64,000 nt of DNA, taken from NCBI GenBank assembly GCA_021234155.1, contig JAJEKV010000102.1, positions 3,263,193 through 3,327,192 on the forward strand. The letters run 5' to 3'. The position numbers and the translations under genes were made by a program. Position 1 is the stretch's first letter. The number at the start of each line of letters is the position of its first letter. The DNA is from Isoetes taiwanensis. Its lineage: Eukaryota; Streptophyta; Lycopodiopsida; Isoetales; Isoetaceae. The notes under the pieces were generated by a model. The model ran no database searches. It saw only the letters and a program-made list of their open reading frames with translations, and was not told the DNA's origin. Positions 12,226 through 22,730 of this stretch are shown piece after piece.

Positions 12226-13208
12226 TATTTCTATATATGTTTGTTTATGGTTCCTAATGTCTAATGGGTGTTTTTGCTTTCTGGGGACTATTTTCTTAGG
12301 GAGTGCTCGTCTGGCATGGTTGTACCATTTTATTAACGTTTAACGGGTACTTTCTAGGCATTTCTCCTTTTTCCAGATTTTACACATTCCATGGCATTGA
12401 TGCACGTTTTGGCTGGCTTTACCAATTTTCTACCTTGCTCTTCAGGGCATCCTAGAGGCCGTTGGCAACCATTTCTCATTAGGGTTTTCCTCGAAAACCC
12501 AAAAGGGCGGGGTTTTTTTATCTCGGTGCGAAGTTGTCGCCATTGTCCTTTCTCTTGCCTTTGCATATTTTCTTATTTCATTTATGGGGTAGCTAGACAT
12601 TGTTTCTATGATCAACTCCCCATTTAGATTTTCCCACACATTGTATACTGCTGCTGTGATGAATAACAAGCCTATCTATCAGCCGGTTTTGTGTTCTTTG
12701 AAAGTCCCTTATGCCAACCTGCAGTCTCTTTCTTAGGACACACCATAGATCTCCACATGTCACTAATACTATTGAAGGTGTATTCGCTTGCTGCACAAGT
12801 TGGGCCTGGACCACAAATAGCACACTTGTGTACAACTTGGACTGTGAATGTTAGGATAACGGCTTACCGTATTAACTGCTTGCCTAACAAACTCCATTTT
12901 CATGTGGTAAATACAGCAACACGTTTCCCTTTCCTTAAGCCTTTTGACAAACTTAGGTTTAAGGCTTCAAACAACCATCTTCATGTCTGGATATTGACGC
13001 TTGAATCTTCTATGAAACATGATCTGCAATTCAAGGAATAGAATGCAAGATAAGAAGTATTATTTCTAGTAAAAGGTAACAAGTATAAGCCGTGTCCCTT
13101 CTAGTAAGTGAATGGGATGCAGATTATACAGCTTTGCTATTTTTTGACCATTACTATGCCTCCTCAATTTAATCACCTACATTTTATTTGGAGAGACTAG
13201 TTTAGAAT
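12226..13208. other. Non-coding stretch
   Basis: No supported gene or RNA. A 100-codon plus-strand frame near 12.7-13.0 kb has no protein-like features. Confidence 0.4.
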
Positions 13209-14223
13209 CTAAAAGTTATATATCTTTTCATGGTCTGAATCAGAAAGTCTATCAGATCTACTCTTCCTCTTGAACATGGACCAAGGTTATCCAAATTCAA
13301 CGCGCTTCCTTTTGTCCAATGCAGCATAGACAACCCTTCTCTTCATGTTCAACAAGGCTTTTGCAACTGCTGATCAATTGCTACATGAATTGACAGCCAT
13401 CATCAAAGTAGATGACCTGGCTTGATTAACATCTATAGTCCTGCCACGTTTTTTGCTTTCAAGAGTCTCCTTTATGTTGTCAAAAAATGCTTGTATACAT
13501 TAAGTGCCTTATTTCCAATGATGTCAAATTCAAGTAATTGTTCAGCTACCCTGGATGACTTCCTTTCTATCATTAGAATCCAACTTCAAGCATACCTCAT
13601 TGATGAAATCCACAATAACCTTTGAGAGCTTTTGTTTCTTTCTAATGGTCAATCCTTCCGTGCTTTTGTCTGATTGAAGGGCAAACTTTTTAGAATCCCT
13701 CTTCTTCTTCATCTGCAATTTCTTTTTGGCAGCTAATATCCTTCTACATGCAGTTTTAGGAGATATACAATTGCAGACCTTGCTGCAACCATTGCTTGTT
13801 GCACAGGTCCCAGTAATTTTATCATTCGAAACTGGAGATGATATTACCTGAGTGCCTTCAAATCAATAGAAATTTGAGGGTGCATGTCATTGGGAATGCC
13901 ATCGTGTGCATCTAATTTTGGAATGGAATGTTGGATGTGAATTCATAGAGCAGAAGCAAGCTCATCTGGATCTTGGCCTCCAAACAGAGATGTAACTTTA
14001 GTTGCATAGAGGGAAACAAAATCCATTGACTTCCAAGCCAAGAGCTTTGGAAATTTTCCAAAAGAAAGAAATTTTCCATCCAATTTTTTGAAAATGATTT
14101 GGAGCTGGTAGGATCTGCCAAGAGCGGAAGAATCATCCCACATAATCGGATTGATGACATGGCCAACGAACTTACTAATTGGGAGATATTGCTTTTGCGC
14201 TCTGTGAAAAAAAGACTCGTCAA
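13209..14223 (-). pseudogene. Unrecognised Lys/Arg-rich protein, frameshifted
   Basis: Several overlapping minus-strand frames join into one protein-like sequence of roughly 300 residues. From the N-terminus: YLPISKFVGHVINPIMWDDS, GKFPKLLAWKSMDFVSLYA and SLFGGQDPDELASAL (stop); a spacer with KLDAHDGIPNDMHPQISID; a Lys-rich block (RRILAAKKKLQMKKKRD, then KLSKVIVDFINEVCLKLD); EQLLEFDIIGNKALNVYKHF; RGRTIDVNQARSSTLMMAV; an HTH-like AVAKALLNMKRRVVYAALDK; and an end SRSDRLSDSDHEKIYNF at TAG 13209-13211. At least four frame changes or stops break it. The basic, HTH-like make-up suggests a nuclear DNA-binding or transposon protein; I cannot name it. A PPR remnant lies next to it on the other strand. 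Confidence 0.55.
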
Positions 14224-14329
14224 AACTTTCTTATTGATGGATTAAAAATTTCATTGAAGTTCAAGAAAGCACCCATGATGCACTATGTGTCCGGGACACA
14301 AAAATTGGCCACCAACTCCATGCTTGGAC

Positions 14330-14640
14330 CCATTTAGCAAAAGAAAAATCAGTCCATGCTTGGATTCATAAAGATGGACATGGAGGTTAAAATACTGCCG
14401 AACCATCTCGTTCGAATGTACAAGGATTGTGGTTAATTGTACGATGCTCGCATTGTGTTTGATAGAATTTAGCGTACAATGTGGTTTCATGGAATATTAT
14501 AATTGGATCATGTTCCTAGTTTATGATGGGGAAGGATGCTCTTCAACTTTTTAATCTTATGCAGGAAGGTACTTCATAAATATACCTTTAGCATTTTGCT
14601 TAATGCTTACTTGCTCTAGCTTGGGGAACCTTCAACAAAA
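14330..14640 (+). pseudogene. Second PPR gene remnant
   Basis: Plus-strand frames read KSVHAWIHKDGHGG, then LVRMYKDCG, LYDARIVFDRI, YNVVSWNIIIGSCS, KDALQLFNLMQEGT and KYTFSILLNA, i.e. consecutive PLS-type PPR repeats. Stops and frame changes interrupt every repeat (for example TAG in the S-repeat near 14,517). No start, targeting peptide or C-terminal domain is visible. It is unrelated in position to the PPR remnant at 4 kb but of the same type. Confidence 0.65.
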
Positions 14641-15300
14641 AAATTAATCCAATCAGTCATTTTAGAAAGTTCATGAGAAAAACTATTGATTGACTCATGT
14701 GTGTTTGGACAAGAGATATGGAAAGCATGTAATTGGCCCTTTATACAAGGTAGAATCAAATATATCATTGCTAAAATTACCTTGTGGATTCTTTTGCATC
14801 ACAACAAATTCATCTTCCTTCTAGAAAAATGGATATTGCATAATCTTTTCTCTGGGCCTTGGAGGGCATTTTCTATTCAATCCTAAGGTCATTTTGTTAG
14901 AATTTAAAAACTTGTGGACAACGTGGACACCATGTAGGAAAACTAAAATACAATAGACAGGCTGTGTGTATAGTCCAAAATAGAAGTGAAAATAAGCCTA
15001 AAGCTTAATTGAAAACACAAGGGAAATATTTCCAATAGGAATGGATGAGAGAAATATTTCTAGTAGAATAGAATAGAATAGAATAGAATATAGAATATTA
15101 TATAATATACTAAATAATCGACGAGAATATTAAATATCATCTACAAATGTCGATGGGCTATTAATTATTTGCCCGATGATAAAATTGCTCAGTCAACGTG
15201 AGGGCACGATATTTTTACGGCGTAGATAAAAACACGTCGGCAGCTTAAAGTAAAAATAAAAATAAAAAATCAAGCGATGCCGTGCATTTAGGCTATACGT
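14641..15300. other. Non-coding stretch with (GAATA)n
   Basis: A short GAATA microsatellite lies at about 15,065-15,092, followed by AT-rich sequence with TATA-like strings (ATTATATAATATAC near 15,096). No gene. The right part may serve as promoter of the kinase gene. Confidence 0.4.
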
Positions 15301-15948
15301 ACACTTCCTCCCTCCTGCTGTGCCGTCGTGCTTGGTTTGTATTTTTTTTTTTTCTTCAGCTCGTCAATCCCAACTGCACAAAAGGCGACCTTGGTCCCTT
15401 CACAAGGATGTTGCTTCGTCTTTAGCTTCTCAGACTGGTTAGTCTTGATCTGGATCTGTCTGGCCGTTCTTTTGTAACGCTTGATTTTGTGCTGTCTTGG
15501 TGAAAATCTCCATAATTTACAATGCCATACTACCCCCGTTTATCATTACAATGAAATCATAATCCGGTAGATTTATATTGACAGATCAATTTCATGACAG
15601 GCTTCAACAGCTTGTATCTTAGTGTACATTATGTAGATCTGTCTCTGTTCTTACCTACTTGTTTAGATGCTGGTTTGAATTTGTAGGAAGGCGTTGTCAA
15701 TTCATAATCGCTTGGATCATTAATATGTCTGTTGAAAGTTCATATCTGGCAGGTTGCATTTGGGCATTAGACATTTAGTATGATAGGATGGTAGGTAAAG
15801 CATACATATCGGCTCATATGGCATCTGCTTGTTCTAGCATATTCACATATCTTATGCCCAGGCTGACACTCTGGCAGTTTCAAATTAGGTTATGCACACT
15901 TGAGCTATTCTTTCTTGCTGACACTGTTCTCCCTTGTATATTTAGCTG
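15301..15948 (+). promoter_or_regulatory. Probable 5' leader and leader intron of the PTI1-like gene
   Basis: A pyrimidine-rich leader (15,300-15,437) ends at a plausible donor (CAGACTG|GTTAGT). A plausible acceptor (TTGTATATTTAG) lies at 15,945, three bases before the start ATG. A 5'-UTR intron of about 508 nt is therefore likely but not proven. It includes no other frame of note. Confidence 0.4.
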
Positions 15949-17930
15949 ATGGGGTGGTGTTGTTGCTGTCCCGGAAATGAAGTTGAGAATTCCGAAGTTC
16001 CTCTCAACACATTAAATGGTACGATCTTGATTTATAGAAAGTGAACTATAATAACACCACATTCCTGTCCAGTTTCCGTTTTTGCTTATTTGGAGATCAA
16101 ATATGAATTACTTCATTCTTGTAGGTTGCATGAAATAGAACCCTTTTGCCCTTGACCATTATATATTCAATGATTATGATGGATAAAAAATGCACCTATA
16201 ATTTTTATTATGTTTCCTGGAAACTTAGAAATGCTAAACAAGTGTGGCATTTACCATTCCAGGGCATCCAAATCCGAAACGAGCATCCCAGCCACCTCCC
16301 AACACTGGACCTCGTCCTGTCCTCCAACCGATCAATGTTCCATCTATACCTGTCGATGTTCTGAGGGAAGGCACAGATAACTTTGGCCAAAGGGCTCTAA
16401 TCGGCGAGGGTTCGTTTGGAAAGATATACTGTTTAAAGGCTCAAAATGGCCAAATTCTTGCGGTCAGGAAGTATGATCATAGTTCCCAGTCCGAAGAAGA
16501 CTTTCTTGCACAGGTATGCAACTAATGATTCATGTAGGTATGCACGAGATGATATTCCTATTTATTTTCTGTTGTGTTCATGTCTTGATGAATAAAACAT
16601 CGTATTGAATTTATTCACCAGAGATTACATTTGTGTAAAAAGGTTTCACATTTTCCATTGATCATGTTCTAGGTTTCACTGCTGTCAAGGCTTGAACATG
16701 AGAATGTGGTGAATGTTGTTGCCTACTGTGTCAGTGGATCCCTCCGAGCTATGGCATATGAGTATTCTAGAATGGGTTCTTTACATGACATACTTCATGG
16801 TAGCATTTGGCAGGCTTCTTTCATTCAACAAGGAAGAAGTGCAAGGTTCTTATAGAAGCTATTCTTGCAGGAAAGAAGGGTATGAAAGGTGCAGAGCCAG
16901 GTCCTGTCCTTGACTGGATGCAGCGTGTAAAAATTGCTGTAGGCATTGCAAAAGGCCTAGAACACCTTCATGGATATAAGCAACAAAAGATAGTGCTTCG
17001 TAATTTGAAGTCAAGCAATGTTCTTCTTTTTGACGATTGGACAGCAAAAATTTCTGATATAAATGTGTCTAATCAAGATCAGTTGGGCCATTTACATTCT
17101 ACTCGTGTACTAGGAACGGTTGGCGCTCCTGAGTGAGTATTCTGCCTCGCATGATTATTTTATGAACACAATGACCAGTTATATTTGAAGTTAGACAATA
17201 CTTTGACAATGAGTTTTAATTAACGTAGTTTGAACTGATGCTTCACTTACTCTGTCTCATCAAGTTGGGAGTAATCTGTTCCATTTGATATTTAATTCCG
17301 ATATAACCAAAACTTCTGCCCTTTTCCAACACTAAATCTCAATGCTGTTTTTTTAATCACTGTGCTGTTTTTTGTTGTCCATTGTATACTTAGTTGTACT
17401 CACATTTTTTAAGTCTATGGCTGTAGGTATGCAATGACTGGTCAATTAACCCAGAAGAGTGATGTATATAATTTCGGAGTCATTCTTCTTGAGATTCTGA
17501 CAGGTAGGAAACCCTTAGATCACACTCGTCCACGAGGGCAGGAAAGCCTTGTCACCTGGGTAAGTTTTTCTAACGAATGAAGTTAAACTATTTTGTTTGC
17601 CACGAATTACCATCATATGGTCTCTGCAGGCTACACCAAGATTAAGTGGAGACAAAATAAAGCAATGTGTAGATCCAAGGCTGAAGGAAAATTACCCATT
17701 AAGAGCCGTTGCAAAGGTACAAATGATTCAATTGATATGTTTGTATTGGCCTGTGAATTCGCCTCAGAAATTTATCATCCCTATGCTTGTATTGGCAGAT
17801 GGGAGAAGTGGCTGCACTCTGTGTACAGTATGAGGCAGATTTCAGACCAAACATGGACATTGTACTCAAGTCTCTGCAACGTCTACTTGTCAATAGAGCA
17901 CTTGAAAATGAGATGCCCAGCGCCCGATAG
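15949..17930 (+). CDS. PTI1-like receptor-like cytoplasmic kinase, predicted pseudokinase
   Basis: Seven exons (15949-16018, 16263-16513, 16673-16799, 16871-17132, 17427-17559, 17630-17716, 17799-17930) join in phase to 353 residues, the usual PTI1 length. All introns are GT-AG. The N-terminus MGWCCCCP offers Cys for S-acylation, as in membrane-bound PTI1 proteins. Then come [16 protein letters not shown], an intact glycine loop GEGSFGKIY (71-79), [37 protein letters not shown] and [21 protein letters not shown]1 kinases act downstream of immune and reactive-oxygen signalling. Catalytic positions differ: the VAIK Lys is Arg92 (AVRK), the HRD motif is LRN (Asp replaced by Asn194), DFG/DFD is DIN (212-214), and the APE region reads GTVGAPE, two residues shorter than GTFGYHAPE. 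With no stop or frameshift, it looks like a maintained gene for a catalytically impaired protein. Confidence 0.92.
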
Positions 17931-18374
17931 CACCCTAATGTCATCACCAGCTATTAGAAAATGCTCAAATTCCACAGTGGCACTAAGAGATTTTTATAAG
18001 TTCTAGTTTGTCTTTGAGGCATTTTGTTATCTTTCAAAAATAGGAATTTCAAAATCTCAAAATCCCATTGAGGCATTGTGTGTAGGTAATGGAAAGTTAA
18101 ATATACAGAATTTGTTTATTAACCAAGCTGAAGTCTGTTACAGGACCAATGGTTCGAGCAACTTCCTTATATGGAAATATCCTACACTTCAAAAGTAAAT
18201 CTGTTCAGAGAGTTTCCTAGCCTAGAATTCCCAAGGAACCTTATCAACAGGTGTTTTCGTTCTAGTAAAAACTGGAAGAGGTCTTCAGAAGAACAAAAAC
18301 ATATTCATAAACATCTCTAAGCATTCCTCCAAGTTTTCTGGTTTTCGTACTCAGCATTTAACTTTTCATTATGA
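17931..18374. other. Intergenic 3' region between two convergent gene ends
   Basis: AT-rich, no gene. It should hold the 3' UTRs of the PTI1-like gene and of the minus-strand gene ending at 18375. Confidence 0.5.
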
Positions 18375-18567
18375 TTAGCTTTCAACACTTGCAGCAATGT
18401 CAAGATAAGGTGCATCATTTACTGCTGTAAAATGAGACTCCTCATAAAACCTGCCAGTTACAAAATTGCTGTCTGAGTCACGCTTTCCAGCTTTATGTTC
18501 AGTTGGAGGATCGTAGATGCGTGGATGATTGTTTATGAGAGCAATCTTATAACTACCAATACCGATA
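18375..18567 (-). CDS. Last exon of an unrecognised minus-strand gene
   Basis: An acceptor (CATTTTAG) at 18568 opens a 64-codon exon: IGIGSYKIALINNHPRIYDP, then PTEHKAGKRDSDSNFVTGRF and YEESHFTAVNDAPYLDIAAS, ending in TAA 18375-18377. The composition and lack of stops are strongly protein-like, and codon positions behave like an exon. It has no in-frame ATG near the start, as expected for an internal or last exon. I do not recognise the family. Upstream exons would lie at higher coordinates but that side is filled by repeats, so the gene may have been disrupted or have a very long intron. It converges on the PTI1-like gene. Confidence 0.5.
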
Positions 18568-18929
18568 CTAAAATGATAACACTACCAAAATATAGATCAA
18601 AGCATATTCCACCACGACTTTAGCTCTCATATCTGTTTAATGACATCAAAGGGAAAATCAGATACGTCAAATATTTGAGAACAGCTTGGCAATTCTCTGT
18701 AAGTACCTAAAGCTATGCTAAAATCCCACTCACATTTAGAGGCAAAGTTTTTGAAATGAATAGGAAAATTTCTTTCTAGTCTTAGGATGAACAGACACCT
18801 GCGGATGGGATTTATCCTAGTAATAAGATTTTTGTGACGAGCTTGCCGAGTTGACCCTCTTGGCAACTCGGGATCTTGTCAAAACTTGCAAAATGACTAG
18901 ATCTAGGTTGGTATAAACTTTAGGGGTGC
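18568..18929 (-). other. Possible retroelement-like segment, no firm gene
   Basis: A minus-strand frame (18627-18866) contains KCEWDFSIALGTYRELPSCS and FDVSDFPFDVI, faintly like the end of a retrotransposon aspartic protease. The block GACAAGATCCCGAGTT near 18,870-18,890 (minus) recurs at about 34,345-34,360, tying it to the repeat family at 33-37 kb. Confidence 0.25.
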
Positions 18930-19310
18930 AATAGTATACATGAAGAATTGAAGAATTGAATCTTCGTTGGGAGGGCTTGAAAAAAACCATTCTTATGAAT
19001 TCAACATAATTTTAAAAGCAATTTAATATCCACAATATATAGATAATATCTCCAAACCGATTGCCAAAACAAATCTAAAAGTATCGTCATTGGAAATGGT
19101 CTAAAAACACCCCTCCGTTGAACTCTCATGGGTTATACGCTGATCAATGGTGAATCCCCCGGGGTATAAACTTTACAAAAACAATAGTATTGGTGAAGAA
19201 TTGAAGAATTGAATCTTCCTTTGCAGTTGAAATCTGAACCATTCTTATGAATTCAACATAAATCTAGAAGAATTATAATATCCACAATATAAGTACAATA
19301 TCAAACTGAG
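18930..19310. repeat. Direct repeat of about 115 bp, two copies
   Basis: GAAGAATTGAAGAATTGAAT begins both copies (about 18,940-19,050 and 19,194-19,305); each continues with CCATTCTTATGAATTCAACA and ATATCCACAATAT. The spacer is about 140 bp. Confidence 0.8.
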
Positions 19311-19379
19311 CAAATCAAAACAGAACTTCTAGCTCTAGATCTCAGCCACGATCCCGGCTACATTTGCGCATCAACTTGA

Positions 19380-20215
19380 CCTTTGCCTTGATGTAATTCA
19401 CTTTGGGGTTAGTCCTCGTGACTAAGTGGGGATCCATGGTCGCCTCCCGCATACATGGAAATACTACCGAAATCTTGGATAAGCACAAACACAGACGAAA
19501 AATCCTACGTGGGTACAATGTTAAGACAATGACAGCATAATCAATGAAATACCCAAACGCGGGCATCAAAAGCCAGAACTTTCCTTGACATAGCAAAGCG
19601 TCGGAAACATAGCTCGGGACAATGGGGCTGGAGCCGACTACATGCAGGACCACATTGGCAGAGAAATGCCCCGGCTCACGTTTCCGACCTGGTGAGGTTG
19701 GTGAGGTAAGAAGCCTGCGTATGTCGCCATGCTCTTCCATTACGATACATTTGGAGGACCTCTTATCGTGGGTTACAAGGTTATTTTGTAGCATCTACGT
19801 CCCGGGGAAGCTTCGTCCGATTATCCTGAGCACAAGTACCACGAGAATCGCAGGATGCGAGAGAAACTGAGCCACCTAGAGTGGAGGCCACAGGAGGTTC
19901 CGAGAATCAAATGCCAAGACAGCAGGTGGAACTGTGCAAAGACCATAGCATGTGATGTTCATTAAGATTAACTACTATGCATGTGCCTAACTCATACCCT
20001 TGCCAAGTTTCCCATACAACTGGAGTAATAGAAGTAGCTCTCAGCTGAGTAGAGATCGTAGTTGCAATACAATAATAGGAGTCACAAATTTTGTTATCAT
20101 TGAGTATGGATTCAGAGCTTACCCAGCAAGGGAAAATACTACATTTCTCACAATGCAAAGCTTACCTCAGAACCATTCTTCCATGATGAATACAACGTCC
20201 CATACTGTAATATCC
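19380..20215 (-). repeat. Dispersed repeat family R1, copy C (minus orientation)
   Basis: Read on the minus strand, this matches blocks of the plus-strand copies at 33.5-34.1 and 36.5-37.1 kb: GGAACCTCC, then AGAGGTCCTCC, TGTCCCGAGCTATGTTTC, TAGGATTTTTCGTCTGTGTT and GATCCCCACTTAGTCACGA in the same order. The 150-codon frame on the minus strand here is probably incidental. The family is most likely LTR or leader DNA of a retrotransposon. Confidence 0.7.
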
Positions 20216-20829
20216 TTAAGCTAGTAGTGCTCCACGCCATAGCCACATTCAGGGGTCCCCATATGCCTCATATGGCATGGCTCTCTCAGCCCAATTCCTC
20301 TTACTCTCCGAGGACCACCATTTAATTTATCGCTAACAATTGTTAGTTAAGGTTCTTAATAATCCAATTAAAAACCAACTTTACATAGCTTAGGATTTAT
20401 TAGTGCGTCCTAATGTCTTCTGGCTTAAAAATACACAGGACCTCACGACCGCAACTGCGTATACCTCATGTCAGTTGATTCCCTGTCCAGGCCCTATCTC
20501 TAGGAGCCAAGAAATTCCAATTTCCAATAGTTCTAGACATTTTAGTCTTAAAATGTATATTATCTTCGTTAATGCATGTTTTCTCCAATTGTAATTATTA
20601 AACTTATACATTCTAGACTTCTCTTACTTGGAATTCTGCCCAGCTGCTCATCTCAGATCCCATGGGTTATATTCTTCCGCTTCTTCAAGTCAAAGTGCAA
20701 CTTATTATCTCCATGGTTTCTTAGTCTTTCTTAACATATATAAACAAGAAATTTAATGCGTCCTACGATGCATGTTCGAGTTTTAGCATGTTCCTATGCT
20801 GCAAGTTCTTGTCGTGCCCTATATTCTAA
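20216..20829. other. Non-coding stretch
   Basis: Nothing recognisable beyond AT-rich non-coding sequence. Confidence 0.4.
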
Positions 20830-21240
20830 AAGAATCTCTTGAGAATACTCTAAATTCATAGATTCTCTAAGATTCTACCAAGGTTCTCTTGGAGGTTTCG
20901 TGGAGATTCCTCTAAATTTTATAAGATTCCCTCTAGATTCCATTAGATTTCCGTAGATTCTTCAAGATTCTATGAAGATCCCCTTAGATCCCTTGAGATT
21001 TTATGAGATTGCCTTAGGTTCCCTTACATTATATGAGATTCAAAGAGATTCTATAAAGATTCCCCTAGATACTCTAAGATTTCATCAACATTTTCTTAGA
21101 TTCCCTTAGATTTTATGAAGATTCCCTTAGATCCCCTAGATTTTAAGAGATTCCCTTAGGCTTATAAATATTTTCCTAGATTCTCTTACATTTTATGAGA
21201 TTTTCTTAGATTCCGTTAGATTCTCCTGGATTCTTTTACA
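20830..21240. repeat. Degenerate GATTCCCTTA repeat tract
   Basis: AGATTC and GATTCCCTTAG-like units follow each other every 10-20 bp for about 400 bp with heavy drift. It grades directly into the TTCTAGAA tract to the right. Confidence 0.8.
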
Positions 21241-21535
21241 TTCGAGAACTTTTTAGAACATTCTAAGACTTTCTGGAACATTCTGAGACTTTCAAAATAT
21301 TCTAAAAGTATTTCCCTAGATTCTCTTGCATTCCCATAGATTCCCCTACATTCTAGAACATTCTAGAACTTATTAGAACAATTTGGAACTTTCTGGAAGA
21401 ATTTTCTTAGATTCCCCCAGATTCTCTTATGTTCTAGAATTTTCTAGAATATGTTGGAACTCTCTAGAAGATTCTAGAACTTTCTAGAGCCTTCCAGAAC
21501 ATTCTAGAACTCTTTTGAACTAGCTAGAATGTTAC
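21241..21535. repeat. TTCTAGAAC repeat tract with heat-shock-element spacing
   Basis: TTC and GAA blocks alternate at two-base spacing, which is the heat shock element rule (nGAAnnTTCn). Perfect four-block runs occur at 21351-21368, 21467-21484 and about 21492-21509, and a three-block run at about 21394. The tract is degenerate tandem DNA; whether any heat shock factor uses it is unknown. Confidence 0.75.
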
Positions 21536-21597
21536 TCTATCTTAATTAGAATGTTACCCTTAAGTATATTTGAAACACAAATTATTTATAGAATTAA

Positions 21598-21662
21598 TGC
21601 TTGGTCTAGTGGTTAGAATGGGGGGTTGGGGGTTAATGACTAGGGTTTAAATCCCCCACACA
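21598..21662 (+). repeat. tRNA-like sequence, probable SINE head
   Basis: TGGTCTAGTGGTTAG fits a Pol III A box and GGGTTTAAATCCC a slightly degenerate B box 30-40 bp later, as in a tRNA or a tRNA-derived SINE. The acceptor stem does not pair well and an A/T-rich body follows, so a functional tRNA is unlikely. Confidence 0.55.
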
Positions 21663-21699
21663 ACATAAAAAATTTAAAAGCCTTTTCTTAAGGGATGAG

Positions 21700-22125
21700 C
21701 ATTCAACGTGGGACGTAGGATCTTAGACCCGATCAAGGGTCGAGATCTCATTACGTGACAATAATTAAAGCAACATGAGCCATAGGATCTATTACATATA
21801 ATTCCCAAAGTCATGTGCACCGTAGGATATGTGTTGAGCTACGCGAGCCATAAGATCCTGGATCGACGATCAGGATCAAGAACAATCTGGACCGCAGGAT
21901 CTATTACATATAATTCCCAAAGCCATGTGCATCGTAGGATATGTTTCAAAGCAACGAGAGCCGTAGGATCTCGGACCGACGATCAGGATCAAATCAACCT
22001 GGACCGTAGGATCGCTTACATATAATCTATATACAAACTCCCAAGCCATCTGGGTCGTACGATATGTCCCAAAGCCACGTGAGCCGTAGGATCTCGGATC
22101 AACGGTCGGATTGAGTGGGACAAAC
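21700..22125. repeat. Tandem repeat of 110-125 bp, three to four units
   Basis: Units start near 21,814, 21,922 and 22,047, with a diverged first unit from about 21,700. Each holds CCATGTGCA-like, CGTAGGATATGT, GAGCCGTAGGATCTCGGA, GACGATCAGGATCAA and CTGGACCGTAGGATC blocks. The shorter CCGTAGGATC word recurs inside each unit. Confidence 0.85.
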
Positions 22126-22730
22126 ATAAGAACATATATATGTTAGATAGATATTATAGGTTGATTCCTCAAGAATATTACTTTGAGATTCCTATCTAGA
22201 ATTTTGAATTTCGTGCGCAACACTTCTTTATAAAATATTTTGACACGTATCATATAAAGAAGCTGTTTCGAAGCTGTTTTCACACTGCATGGCGGATAGC
22301 TCAGGTAAGGTAGCCAGGATTGGTAGCTTGATGAACCTGCGAAGCGACAACAAACCTCAATAGATGTAGCCGATTTGAAGATGCATGCCTGTGTTTGCAT
22401 AGGGTTGCAAGAATAACCTTAATTCCGCCAAGTTTTTATGCAGATCTCCAAGTTTTGTGGAGTACAAGAGGCAAAGCGCCAGCAATCATTGATAAGTTCC
22501 AAAACTCGATCGTTTCTTCCCTGTTTTCTTAACTATAGAAGAGTCCGTCTTTTCGTTTTTCTTCTGGTTTTTCTAGGGCAACAGAAACTGAAGTAGAGCA
22601 ATCAATCGGTTGAAGCAGATCAATCAATCGAGGATGACCCATTTGTTTAAGCAACTTAGTTATCAGTAGAAACGTATTTGCCAGAGTAGTGCAACGGATT
22701 TTTTTTCTCTGTTAGGTAGGGTTCTTGTGC
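22126..22730. other. Non-coding; possible leader of the next gene
   Basis: No gene. The segment from 22,500 to 22,730 is pyrimidine-rich and could be the 5' leader of the exon-like pieces that follow. Confidence 0.3.

Noticed and set aside
19342-19794. 150-codon minus-strand frame as a gene
   Set aside because: It spans R1 repeat blocks that are non-coding in the other copies.
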